Assembly (NCBI GenBank): GCA_029101345.1
Contig: JAQXQU010000113.1
Coordinates: forward strand, 1 to 61,007
DNA from: Erysipelotrichaceae bacterium
GTDB lineage: Bacteria > Bacillota_I > Bacilli_A > Erysipelotrichales > Erysipelotrichaceae
Length of the DNA: 61,007 nt
Direction of reading: 5' to 3'
Positions within the stretch are counted from its first letter, which is position 1. Every line of letters starts with the position of its first letter. The notes below the pieces were generated by a model that had not been told where the DNA came from, searched no databases, and was given only the letters and a program-made list of their open reading frames with translations. Below, one piece after another: positions 53,947 to 61,007 of the stretch. Both the position numbers and the translations under genes were made by a program.

Positions 53947-54662
53947 TGATGGATCTTCATGACTTGCAAATCAAAGCCATCAACGATCTGTTGAAGGACA
54001 TTGATTTCAAGAGCATTCCCATCAAGGAAAGCACTTGGCCAGATGTTGGCAAGAACAACTTCATCTTAAGCAAGGAAAGCGCCTATGAACTTGGCTATCG
54101 GCAGGGGCTGATGATCAATCTTGTCACCAGTTCTGATATCGGGGAAGATGGCATCTATCTTTACGGACAGGACCTTTCTGATCTGAAGGAAGCTGACAGC
54201 TATTTGCGTATAGCCCTTGTTAAAATCAGGGATGAAGAACTGGAAGGCGAGAAGCTCTTTGAGCAGATCAAGCAGATTGGCTATAGCCGCTATCGGGTGA
54301 ATCCTGAAGGCTTCATGTTAAAAGTGACAGGTGTTGGCGATATTGAAAAGGTTCGCCTTAGCAAAGAAGCAATTCGAAAGGGCATATCCTTTGCCGATGT
54401 CGGCAATCTATATCTTAAGGCCTATCAGAAGCTTCCTTATGTTGAAAAGGTCAGGATGTATTTTCTGACAGCAGATATTGATTTCAAGGCCTTTGAAGAA
54501 ATATCCTTAAGGACAGGAGAGATTACAAAAGCCATTGACCATATCACTAAGACAGTGCTTGATGATTGTGGGTCCTGTAGTGTAAAGACAATCTGCGATA
54601 GTGTACAAAGCATGCGGCTTTTGCATAAGAAAGAAGACAAGCAGGGTTTTTCTTCTGAGTAA
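53946..54662 (+). CDS. CX2CX5C protein of the 2-HAD operon, ACS-beta-like tail
   Basis: 238 residues, soluble. The C-terminal motif is D-D-C-G-S-C-S-V-K-T-I-C-D with Cys at about 208, 211 and 217, followed by S-V-x-S-M-R-x-L-H. A similar DCGSC...ICDxVxxM pattern is, to my recollection, found in proteins annotated as CO dehydrogenase/acetyl-CoA synthase-related; I could not check this. The N-terminal two-thirds (LGYRQGLMINL, EELEGEKLFEQIKQIGYSRYR) show no A-cluster ligand set. It may be a cluster-bearing accessory protein served by the CooC-like ATPase. ATG 53946 or 53949 is possible. Confidence 0.65.
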   Translation: MMDLHDLQIKAINDLLKDIDFKSIPIKESTWPDVGKNNFILSKESAYELGYRQGLMINLVTSSDIGEDGIYLYGQDLSDLKEADSYLRIALVKIRDEELEGEKLFEQIKQIGYSRYRVNPEGFMLKVTGVGDIEKVRLSKEAIRKGISFADVGNLYLKAYQKLPYVEKVRMYFLTADIDFKAFEEISLRTGEITKAIDHITKTVLDDCGSCSVKTICDSVQSMRLLHKKEDKQGFSSE

Positions 54663-54666
54663 GCAT

Positions 54667-54694
54667 TGAAATGCTTTGATGTTGTGATATAATA
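54667..54694 (+). promoter_or_regulatory. Promoter of the rpsF operon
   Basis: TTGAAA (54667-54672), 16 bp, TATAAT (54689-54694) with TGA giving an extended -10. Confidence 0.8.
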
Positions 54695-54699
54695 TTTGA

Positions 54700-54758
54700 G
54701 CGAATAGAACAACTATTCCTTGCCTAGCGATAGGCCGTTAGTCCAAAAGGAGGTAAAA
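54700..54758 (+). promoter_or_regulatory. Probable S6:S18 autoregulatory leader of rpsF
   Basis: The leader has a perfect hairpin GCCTA-GCGA-TAGGC followed by CCGTTAGTCC that can pair with the earlier AACTATTCC-type strand, then AAAAGGAGG. This layout agrees with the S6:S18-binding motif known upstream of bacterial rpsF. The precise pairing is not proved here. Confidence 0.6.
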
Positions 54759-54760
54759 GA

Positions 54761-55060
54761 ATGAAACAGTACGAGACTATGTATATCATCAAGTCTAGCC
54801 TTGACGAAGCTGCCAGAAATGCAGTTATCGAAGAGATGCACGGTATCATTACTTCTCATGGTGGCACAATCGACAATGTTGATGATTGGGGCTTAAGAGA
54901 TTTTGCATACCGCATTGATGATATGACAAAGGGACACTACGTTGTTGTCAAGTTCTCAAGTGATGTTGAAGGATTGAATGAATTCAGCAGATTGATGGGC
55001 ATTAACAACAATATCGTCCGTTCAATGACAATCTGTGAAGATGAAAAGCACGGTAAGTAA
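54761..55060 (+). CDS. rpsF: Ribosomal protein bS6
   Basis: 99 residues. MKQYETMYIIKSSLDE...WGLRDFAYRIDDMTKGHYVVVKF...LNEFSRLMGINNNIVRSM is canonical bS6 apart from a short C-terminus. Binds 16S rRNA with bS18. AAGGAGG precedes it. First gene of rpsF-ssb-rpsR; it ends 2 bp before ssb. Confidence 0.98.
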   Translation: MKQYETMYIIKSSLDEAARNAVIEEMHGIITSHGGTIDNVDDWGLRDFAYRIDDMTKGHYVVVKFSSDVEGLNEFSRLMGINNNIVRSMTICEDEKHGK

Positions 55061-55062
55061 TA

Positions 55063-55527
55063 ATGATTAACCGTGTTGTACTTGTCGGTCGTTTGACCAA
55101 AGACATTGAGCTTCGCAAAACTGCCAGCAACCTCTCAGTTGCCCAGTTTACTTTGGCTTGTGACAAAAGAATCAAACCAAAGACCGCAGGAGCACCAACA
55201 GCTGATTTCATCCCTTGTGTGGCTTGGAGGCAATCCGCAGAATTCTTGGCACAATATGCTAAGAAGGGACAGATCGTTGGTGTTGAAGGATCAATTAGCA
55301 CAAGAAACTATCAGGACAATACAGGTGCTACCCGCTATGTTACTGAAGTGACCTGTGATAATGTCCGTTTGATTGGAAGTGCTCCACGAAGCGAAAGCCC
55401 AGCAGTTGCCCAGGATTATAATCGAACTTATACGCCGGCAGCTGAATCACATTTTGGAAATGCGGATGACGATTTTGCAAATACGCCATCATATGATGTT
55501 TCCAGCGATGATTTACCATTTTATTAA
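55063..55527 (+). CDS. ssb: Single-stranded DNA-binding protein
   Basis: 154 residues. MINRVVLVGRLTKDIELRKT opens the OB fold; FIPCVAWRQSAEFLAQYAKKG is conserved. The acidic C-terminal tip, which recruits partner proteins, is SSDDLPFY, with a Tyr after the usual terminal Phe. Tetrameric, coats ssDNA during replication and repair. Lies between rpsF and rpsR as in other Firmicutes. Confidence 0.97.
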   Translation: MINRVVLVGRLTKDIELRKTASNLSVAQFTLACDKRIKPKTAGAPTADFIPCVAWRQSAEFLAQYAKKGQIVGVEGSISTRNYQDNTGATRYVTEVTCDNVRLIGSAPRSESPAVAQDYNRTYTPAAESHFGNADDDFANTPSYDVSSDDLPFY

Positions 55528-55542
55528 TAGAAAGGATTAAAC

Positions 55543-55773
55543 ATGGCTTTTAGAAAACAGAGAACTGGCTACAGGAAGGTCTGCTATTTCACAAAGAACA
55601 AGATCACATATATTGACTATAAGGATGTTGAACTTTTAAAGAAATTCATTTCGCCAAATGGCAAGATCACTCCACGCCGTGTAACTGGAACAAGCGCCAA
55701 GTATCAGAGAATGCTCGCTACAGCTATCAAGAGAGCACGCCAGATGGCACTTCTTCCTTATATTGCTGACTAA
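55543..55773 (+). CDS. rpsR: Ribosomal protein bS18
   Basis: 76 residues, basic. [39 protein letters not shown] is the bS18 signature, with the Cys in VCYF. Binds S6 in the small-subunit platform. Terminator immediately downstream. Confidence 0.98.
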   Translation: MAFRKQRTGYRKVCYFTKNKITYIDYKDVELLKKFISPNGKITPRRVTGTSAKYQRMLATAIKRARQMALLPYIAD

Positions 55774-55780
55774 ATGAAAC

Positions 55781-55806
55781 AAGCCTCCACTTTTTTGTGG
55801 AGGCTT
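55781..55806 (+). terminator. Terminator after rpsR
   Basis: 10-bp perfect stem AAGCCTCCAC/GTGGAGGCTT with a T6 loop, then TCTTTATA. Confidence 0.85.
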
Positions 55807-55826
55807 TCTTTATACCCGAGGTGCTT

Positions 55827-56762
55827 ATGAACAAAACCAAGAAAATAACCCAAGGTTCCATGATGCTGGCCATCATTGGTGCCCTGATGCTAATAGATAG
55901 GCAATTGTCATATCTTTTCAGTGATATCCTGCTTCTTTTGATGCCAATTGTCATAATCATCTATTCAACTATGCATACAATCAAGGATGGATTGATCCTG
56001 CTTTTTGGATTAGGTGTCCTGACCATCCTTTTTGGTACACCGACTGTCCACTATATCTATTTCCCAATTGAAGCTATTGTTGGCATTGGCTATGCCTTGG
56101 CAATTAAGAGAAATCTTGATAAAAGGGCCTTGCTGTTTATTGCAATAGGACTGTTTGTCGCTGGTGAATTGACAGTCTATTTCGTTATCTTCCCGCTTAT
56201 CGGCATAGATTTGAAAACCCAGCTTGAACAGTCAAAACTGCTCTATGATACTATGATTGCCAATTATCCTACCGGTACAATGGCTGTACTTGAAACCATC
56301 AATGTCAATGTCATTCTGATGTCCTGTCTTGTTGTCTCAACCATTCTGATGGGTGTCATGGAAGGCTTTATCATTCATATGCTATCGGTCTTTCTATTGA
56401 AGCGTCTAAAAGTCAAAGATCTTGGCAATACTTCCCTTTATGATATGAAGGTCAAGCCTCTATTGGCCTACTTGTCAATTATTGCCTTTTCCATGATCTT
56501 TTTGCTGCAATACATCAAAAATGACCTGATGCTGGCTCTCGCTGTCGTTTTATGCTCAGCAGGTGCTATCATATTAGTATACTTGGGCTACGTCTTTGCC
56601 ATTCTTTATGGCAGAATTGTCCTAAGGAGGAATATTGGCATTTTTGTCTTATTGTTCCTATTCCTCTTTATGCCTTTCTCCATCTTTATCATTGCCATCA
56701 TGGGTTTTATGTATGGAGCAGGCCCACTGAGATCATTTCTTGAAAGGAAAGTTGAAGGTTGA
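55827..56762 (+). CDS. yybS: DUF2232 membrane protein YybS
   Basis: 311 residues with about eight membrane helices, the DUF2232/YybS family usually found just before gdpP. It opens with KITQGSMMLAIIGALMLIDRQ, the family's N-terminal pattern, and has F-G-T-P-x-x-x-Y-I-Y-F-P-I-E near residue 74. Function unknown; co-conservation with gdpP hints at a role with cyclic-di-AMP homeostasis. Start 55827 follows GAGGTG; an extension to 55797 begins in the terminator. Overlaps gdpP by 4 bp. Confidence 0.85.
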   Translation: MNKTKKITQGSMMLAIIGALMLIDRQLSYLFSDILLLLMPIVIIIYSTMHTIKDGLILLFGLGVLTILFGTPTVHYIYFPIEAIVGIGYALAIKRNLDKRALLFIAIGLFVAGELTVYFVIFPLIGIDLKTQLEQSKLLYDTMIANYPTGTMAVLETINVNVILMSCLVVSTILMGVMEGFIIHMLSVFLLKRLKVKDLGNTSLYDMKVKPLLAYLSIIAFSMIFLLQYIKNDLMLALAVVLCSAGAIILVYLGYVFAILYGRIVLRRNIGIFVLLFLFLFMPFSIFIIAIMGFMYGAGPLRSFLERKVEG

Positions 56763-58726
56763 AGAAAAAAAGGAGCTTAATACTGGGTGTTGCCATTGTC
56801 GTTGTTCTGACGGCATTAGCGCTTGTAGCCTATCATCTGATCTTTAAAGCCGATGTATCACTGGCTATGGTGGTCTTGGCTGTTTTTGGCTTTCTATTGT
56901 TCATTGTCTTTGTGGCTGAAGAATCATTCCAGGATGAAAATAACCGGACGATTGCCTCTAACATCAATAAGAGCATCACTTCTGCTCTTGCCATCTCCAA
57001 TTCAGGTCTTCTTGTCTATGATGATAACAATCGCATTGTCTGGATGTCGGAACTGTTCAGAGAGCGTCATCTGGACCATCAGGGTGAAAAACTGACTGCT
57101 TGGCTGCCAGAACTGCGTGATCTATTGCAGGGCAGTGTTGATGTGAGTGTTGTTGTCATCAATGATGAAAAATTTGAGGTGAGCAGACAGGGCGATGACC
57201 GCATCATTCTGTTCAAAGACATTACTGAGATTTATGATATGAAGAAATCAGTAGTTGATGGAGCTTATGTTCTAGGCCTTGTCAGCTATGACAACTATGA
57301 TGAATCAATGGAGAACGAGGATGATATTTCCTATGTCAATTCCAATATCAAGCTGCCAGTCATCGACTATTTCAAGAAATTCCATATTACCTATAAGACC
57401 TTAAGAAACAACAGGCTCTTTCTGATCATGAATGAGAAGCAGTTCAATCTCATGCATGAAGACCGCTTTTCCATTCTCAATACTGTCCGAAGAGAAGCCA
57501 AGAAGGGTGAAATTGATGTTACTTTGTCAATGGCTTTTGCCAGAGGATCAAATGATCTGAATGAACTTGATGAGATGGCCCAATCATTAATTGAACTGGC
57601 TTCATCAAGAGGTGGTGACCAGGTCGTTGTCCGTAAAGTAGGAGAAGAAGCTGTCTTCTTTGGCGGTTCGTCAGAAGCCAGGGAAAAACAGTCCAAGATC
57701 AAGGTCAGAACCATGACCAATACCATTCGCAATCTGATCAGCCGTTCAAGCAATGTCATCATTGCTGGCCATCTGGAAATGGATGCCGATTGCATTGGTG
57801 CAGCTTTATGCATGTCCGTCTTTGCCAAGACCATTGGCAAGGAAGCCTGCATTGTAACCAAGTCGGGTGGTGTTGAACCGATGATAGCTGATGTCATGAA
57901 GAAATATGCCAGTATTTTGGAAAGCAGGCATGACTTTGTCTCAGAAAATGAAGCACTTAATCGTCTTGATGATAATACATTGGTCATCCTTGTTGACCAT
58001 CATCAGGCCATTACTTCCAATGCGCCAGCAGTCTTAAGAAATGCTTCGAGAATAGCAGTTATTGACCACCATCGCCGAGCAGCTGATCTTGATATCAGAC
58101 CAGTGCTCTTCTATCTTGAAGCAGCAGCTTCCTCAACAACAGAAATGACCGTTGAATTATTGCCATATCTTAAGAAGCGCTATGATATCCTATCAGAGGA
58201 GGCCAATATCATGTATCTTGGCATCATGATTGATACCAACCGTTTTGTCAAACGGACCGGTTCACGAACCTTTGATGTTGCCAAGGCCTTAAGGCAGATG
58301 GGCGCAGATCCTGTTGTCTGCAATGAATTGGCACAGGAACCATATGATCTGGTTATCAAGAGATCAAAAATCATTGATAGTGGCAGTGTCTATCGTGATA
58401 ATATTGTCATCGCAGCTGTTGAAGATGAGACAATTCCTCGAAGCATTGCCTCCCAAGCAGCTGATGCCATATTGAATATCAAGGGCATCGATGCCGCTTA
58501 TGTTGTTGTAAATACCAAGGACGACACAATCATCACTGCCCGTTCAAATGGCAAGATCAATGTCCAAGTCATTATGGAGCTTATGAAGGGTGGTGGCCAT
58601 ATGAGTGCTGCTGGACTTCAAAGAAAAGATACAACTGTTCAGGAACTTAAGAAGGAACTGATTGGTGTACTGGATGATTACTATAGCAAGGAGAAGATTG
58701 AAGATGAAAGTAATATTGCTGAGTGA
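56759..58726 (+). CDS. gdpP: Cyclic-di-AMP phosphodiesterase GdpP
   Basis: 655 residues with TTG start in TTGA overlapping the yybS stop; AAGG lies just before. Two N-terminal helices (about 8-55), a PAS-like domain (about 75-145), a degenerate GGDEF domain (about 165-295, no GGDEF catalytic motif) and the DHH/DHHA1 catalytic region: [11 protein letters not shown] near 340, VDHHQA near 415, IDHHRRA near 440, then DHHA1 with GGGHMSAAG near 610. It hydrolyses c-di-AMP to pApA and so tunes osmolyte uptake and wall stress. Ends inside the rplI start region. Confidence 0.95.
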   Translation: MKKKRSLILGVAIVVVLTALALVAYHLIFKADVSLAMVVLAVFGFLLFIVFVAEESFQDENNRTIASNINKSITSALAISNSGLLVYDDNNRIVWMSELFRERHLDHQGEKLTAWLPELRDLLQGSVDVSVVVINDEKFEVSRQGDDRIILFKDITEIYDMKKSVVDGAYVLGLVSYDNYDESMENEDDISYVNSNIKLPVIDYFKKFHITYKTLRNNRLFLIMNEKQFNLMHEDRFSILNTVRREAKKGEIDVTLSMAFARGSNDLNELDEMAQSLIELASSRGGDQVVVRKVGEEAVFFGGSSEAREKQSKIKVRTMTNTIRNLISRSSNVIIAGHLEMDADCIGAALCMSVFAKTIGKEACIVTKSGGVEPMIADVMKKYASILESRHDFVSENEALNRLDDNTLVILVDHHQAITSNAPAVLRNASRIAVIDHHRRAADLDIRPVLFYLEAAASSTTEMTVELLPYLKKRYDILSEEANIMYLGIMIDTNRFVKRTGSRTFDVAKALRQMGADPVVCNELAQEPYDLVIKRSKIIDSGSVYRDNIVIAAVEDETIPRSIASQAADAILNIKGIDAAYVVVNTKDDTIITARSNGKINVQVIMELMKGGGHMSAAGLQRKDTTVQELKKELIGVLDDYYSKEKIEDESNIAE

Positions 58727-59144
58727 TGTCAATAAAGTTGGCAAAAAAGGTGAAATCAAGGAAGTCAGTGATGGTTATGCCAGAAACTTCCTGATTGCTA
58801 GAAAACTGGCTGTTGTAGCTACTGAAGCTAGCTGCAATGTTCTAAAGAAGCAGAATGAAGAAGCTGCCAAGCTGGATGAAGAATCAAGAAAGAAGGCTCA
58901 GGCCTTGGCACTTGAGCTCGCGAAGAGGGAATTTGTCTTCAAGGTCAATGCCAAGAATGGCAATGTTTTCAATTCCGTATCTACAAAAGCCATAGCTGAA
59001 GAACTCAAGAAGAATGGCATTACAATTGACAAGAGAAAGATTGTTGATACCAAACCTTTGACAACTCTTGGCTACAACAATGTCCGTGTTGAACTCTATA
59101 AGGATGTTGTTGCGACTATCAAGTGCAAGCTTGTTGAAGAATAG
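58704..59144 (+). CDS. rplI: Ribosomal protein bL9
   Basis: 146 residues. [30 protein letters not shown] is the conserved L9 N-domain, followed by a long connecting helix and a C-domain with the pattern I-D-K-R-K-I-V. Binds domain V of 23S rRNA. The start at 58704 lies within gdpP (23-bp overlap) after AAGGAGAAG; the longer frame from 58662 is not used. Confidence 0.97.
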   Translation: MKVILLSDVNKVGKKGEIKEVSDGYARNFLIARKLAVVATEASCNVLKKQNEEAAKLDEESRKKAQALALELAKREFVFKVNAKNGNVFNSVSTKAIAEELKKNGITIDKRKIVDTKPLTTLGYNNVRVELYKDVVATIKCKLVEE

Positions 59145-59149
59145 GGGAA

Positions 59150-60502
59150 ATGATGAATAGCAAGACAATGCCTTACAGCATCGAAGCTGAAGAGACATTA
59201 TTGGGCAATATCATACTCTATCCCAAAGCAATGAAGGAAGCCAGTGAAGCTGGTGTTCTTTCAAGTGACTTCTATGTCAGCAAGCATCGGGAAATCTATT
59301 CCATCATGGCTTCCATGCAGGAAAACCATGAAAAGATTGATACCATATCCCTGGCTAACAAGCTTAAGGATTTTGATATTCTTGAAAAGATTGGTGGCTT
59401 GGACTTTTTAGCATATCTTACTGGTTTAACCATTTCCGCCGCCAATACCAAGGAATATATTCGCATTATCAAAAACAAGTCACTAGCAAGACAGGTCATC
59501 AAAGCTGGCGAAGATATTGCAAGCGAGGGCTATGATGGCTCTGTTGATATTGATGAAGTGCTGGCAAAAGCTGAAAAGACCATTTTGAATATCACCAGAA
59601 GCCGGACTGATTCCGACTTCAAGATTGGGGCTGAGGTCTTTGAAGAGGCTATCAAGCATATGGAAAGCATTCAGGCTGCCGGTAGCAGCATTACCGGCAT
59701 CAGAACCCTCTATTCCGATTTTGATCGGATGACAGCCGGTCTTCAGAGATCGGATCTGATCATTCTCGCTGCCCGTCCTTCCATGGGAAAGACGGCTTTT
59801 GCCTTGAATGTTGCCCTTAATGCCGCAACAGTCAGCCAGGGGGCAATTGCCATTTTCTCTTTGGAAATGCCAGCTCAGCAATTGGCTAATCGTATGTTTT
59901 CAGCCAAGTCCAAGGTTGATGGCTCTTTGATCAGGACCGGCAATCTATCGGATTCTGACTGGTCAAAGATCAATGAAGCCAACCAGGAACTTAAAAGACA
60001 GAAGTTCTTCATTGATGATACACCGGGCATCAAAGTCTCCGATATGCACGCCAAAGCAAGAAAGCTCAAGCAGGATCATGGTCTGGCTTTGATCATCATT
60101 GACTATATCCAGCTGATATCTGGAAATGGCAGTACCGAAAGCCGTCAGCAGGAAGTATCAGAGATTTCCCGTCGTCTTAAGGAAATGGCCAGAGAGCTCG
60201 ATGTGCCAATCATTGCCTTGTCCCAGCTTTCAAGATCGGTTGAAAAAAGAGAAGACAAGCGGCCAATGATGTCAGATCTTAGGGAATCAGGCGCCCTTGA
60301 ACAGGATGCTGATCTTGTTCTTTTCCTCTACCGAGATGAATACTACAAGCGCAATGAAGAGGCTGTTCAGGTGGAAAGGGAAGATGTTGAACTGATTGTT
60401 GCCAAGCATCGTAATGGTCCAACAGGTACAGTCAAATTGGCTTTTGAAAGAAATATCAATGCCTTCTATGGCATCAAGAATGGTTTGGAGGCTCCTCGAT
60501 GA
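59150..60502 (+). CDS. dnaB: Replicative DNA helicase
   Basis: 450 residues. The hexameric replicative helicase (called dnaC in Bacillus). The N-terminal domain begins MPYSIEAEETLLGNII; the RecA core has Walker A ARPSMGKTAFAL near 203, FSLEMPAQQL near 240 and Walker B LIIIDYIQLIS near 315, with HRNGPTGTVKLAF at the end. AGGGGA precedes the tandem ATG ATG (59150/59153). Overlaps the next gene by 3 bp (ATGA). Confidence 0.97.
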   Translation: MMNSKTMPYSIEAEETLLGNIILYPKAMKEASEAGVLSSDFYVSKHREIYSIMASMQENHEKIDTISLANKLKDFDILEKIGGLDFLAYLTGLTISAANTKEYIRIIKNKSLARQVIKAGEDIASEGYDGSVDIDEVLAKAEKTILNITRSRTDSDFKIGAEVFEEAIKHMESIQAAGSSITGIRTLYSDFDRMTAGLQRSDLIILAARPSMGKTAFALNVALNAATVSQGAIAIFSLEMPAQQLANRMFSAKSKVDGSLIRTGNLSDSDWSKINEANQELKRQKFFIDDTPGIKVSDMHAKARKLKQDHGLALIIIDYIQLISGNGSTESRQQEVSEISRRLKEMARELDVPIIALSQLSRSVEKREDKRPMMSDLRESGALEQDADLVLFLYRDEYYKRNEEAVQVEREDVELIVAKHRNGPTGTVKLAFERNINAFYGIKNGLEAPR

Positions 60503-61007
60503 AAAGGATTATCCTTCTGTTTGCAGGATTAGCCTTATCCATTGGCATTGTCTTTGGCCTATCATATTTTGAAAAGACCAATGGTGTTGAAGCAATTGAT
60601 GTTGCAACCGAAATAAAAGGATCAATCATTTCCCAGGATGTCCTCTCCTATGAAAAAGAGGAAATTGCGGTTAACAAGCTTTATTATCAGGGCAGGCTTT
60701 TGGCAGTTGTCAGTGATATGGATAAGATCAACGCCTTCATTGACAGTGAATATGAGAACTACAAGGAAGATTTTCCTGATACATCCTTAGGTCTGACTGA
60801 TGATTTTTACATTGCCAATGAGTTGACCTATGCTCGTTTCAGTGATGTTGATGACAAGATCATTTCCTATCTCAAGGACAATCACTACTTGGGCATCAAG
60901 GCCATTGAAGTTGATTTTTCAACTGATGAGGGCATCTTTGATATCATCTATGTCAAATCAATTGATGATTTCTATGAAGCTCGTGACAGTTTTCTTTTGA
61001 ACTTCAT
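60499..61007 (+). CDS. Membrane-anchored protein of unknown function (truncated by window)
   Basis: At least 169 residues, continuing past the right edge. Residues 4-22 are hydrophobic (IILLFAGLALSIGIVFGLS), either a signal or an anchor; the rest is acidic and extracytoplasmic in style. Overlaps dnaB by 4 bases, so it belongs to the rpsF/dnaB side transcript. A cell-wall hydrolase with such an N-terminal region would fit its place, but no catalytic domain is visible in this part. Confidence 0.7.
   Translation, partial: MKRIILLFAGLALSIGIVFGLSYFEKTNGVEAIDVATEIKGSIISQDVLSYEKEEIAVNKLYYQGRLLAVVSDMDKINAFIDSEYENYKEDFPDTSLGLTDDFYIANELTYARFSDVDDKIISYLKDNHYLGIKAIEVDFSTDEGIFDIIYVKSIDDFYEARDSFLLNF

Overview
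The window looks like an origin-proximal chromosome segment of a low-G+C Gram-positive bacterium (Bacillota), most like Erysipelotrichia. The evidence is gene order, three T-box leaders, an RF2 gene with the CTT TGA C frameshift, typical Firmicute genes (ricT, jag, yybS-gdpP, scpAB, murT-gatD, comFA-comFC) and a standard genetic code. The genus is inference. There is no phage, insertion sequence or CRISPR array. The housekeeping modules that usually flank oriC are here (tmk-holB-ricT-rsmI, rpmH-rnpA-yidC-jag, rpsF-ssb-rpsR-yybS-gdpP-rplI-dnaB), but dnaA and a recognisable oriC are not.

Layout. 1-2.7 kb: tmk end, holB, ricT, rsmI. 2.8-8.3 kb: pyk, a stand-alone E2-like acyltransferase, mscL, rsuA (minus), comFA-comFC, a cold-shock gene. 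8.4-17.3 kb: secA-prfB, an MFS transporter, T-box/metG, murT-gatD. 17.5-24 kb: a two-component system followed by a GT2 glycosyltransferase that carries similar TTAAG repeats in its promoter, a CYTH/DJ-1 fusion (minus) and a PTS-like EIICB. 24-32.4 kb: rpmH-rnpA-yidC-jag, a CDF transporter, GH25 lysozyme (minus), a DUF885 lipoprotein, a methyltransferase and two small genes. 32.4-37.7 kb (minus): an ATP-grasp/esterase pair, then an operon of metallo-beta-lactamase-fold hydrolase plus amino-acid ABC transporter behind a T-box read here as arginine-specific. 37.7-46 kb: T-box/leuS, pyrG, rpiB (minus), scpA-scpB, two small conserved genes, an Mrp/ApbC carrier. 46-47.3 kb: a compositionally foreign patch with a frameshifted HTH gene and a lipoprotein. 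47.3-49.4 kb: an unknown gene, tRNA-Gln(CUG) and rlmA, all minus. 49.4-54.7 kb: a tightly coupled operon of CooC-like ATPase, two 2-hydroxyacyl-CoA dehydratase-family subunits, activase, a 55-residue membrane protein and a CX2CX5C protein. 54.7-61 kb: rpsF to dnaB and a truncated membrane-anchored protein.

The most interesting points are: (1) the CooC/2-HAD/activase operon with its small membrane protein, which looks like an uncharacterised low-potential redox system; (2) a MurT-GatD pair whose GatD has lost both catalytic residues; (3) a recurrent promoter design in which a -10 box sits 6-7 nt before the ATG with no Shine-Dalgarno, implying leaderless mRNAs; (4) a probable arginine T-box operon that includes a metallo-hydrolase; (5) several enzyme-family members lacking the family's catalytic residue (E2-like acyltransferase, PTS IIB domain, GatD).
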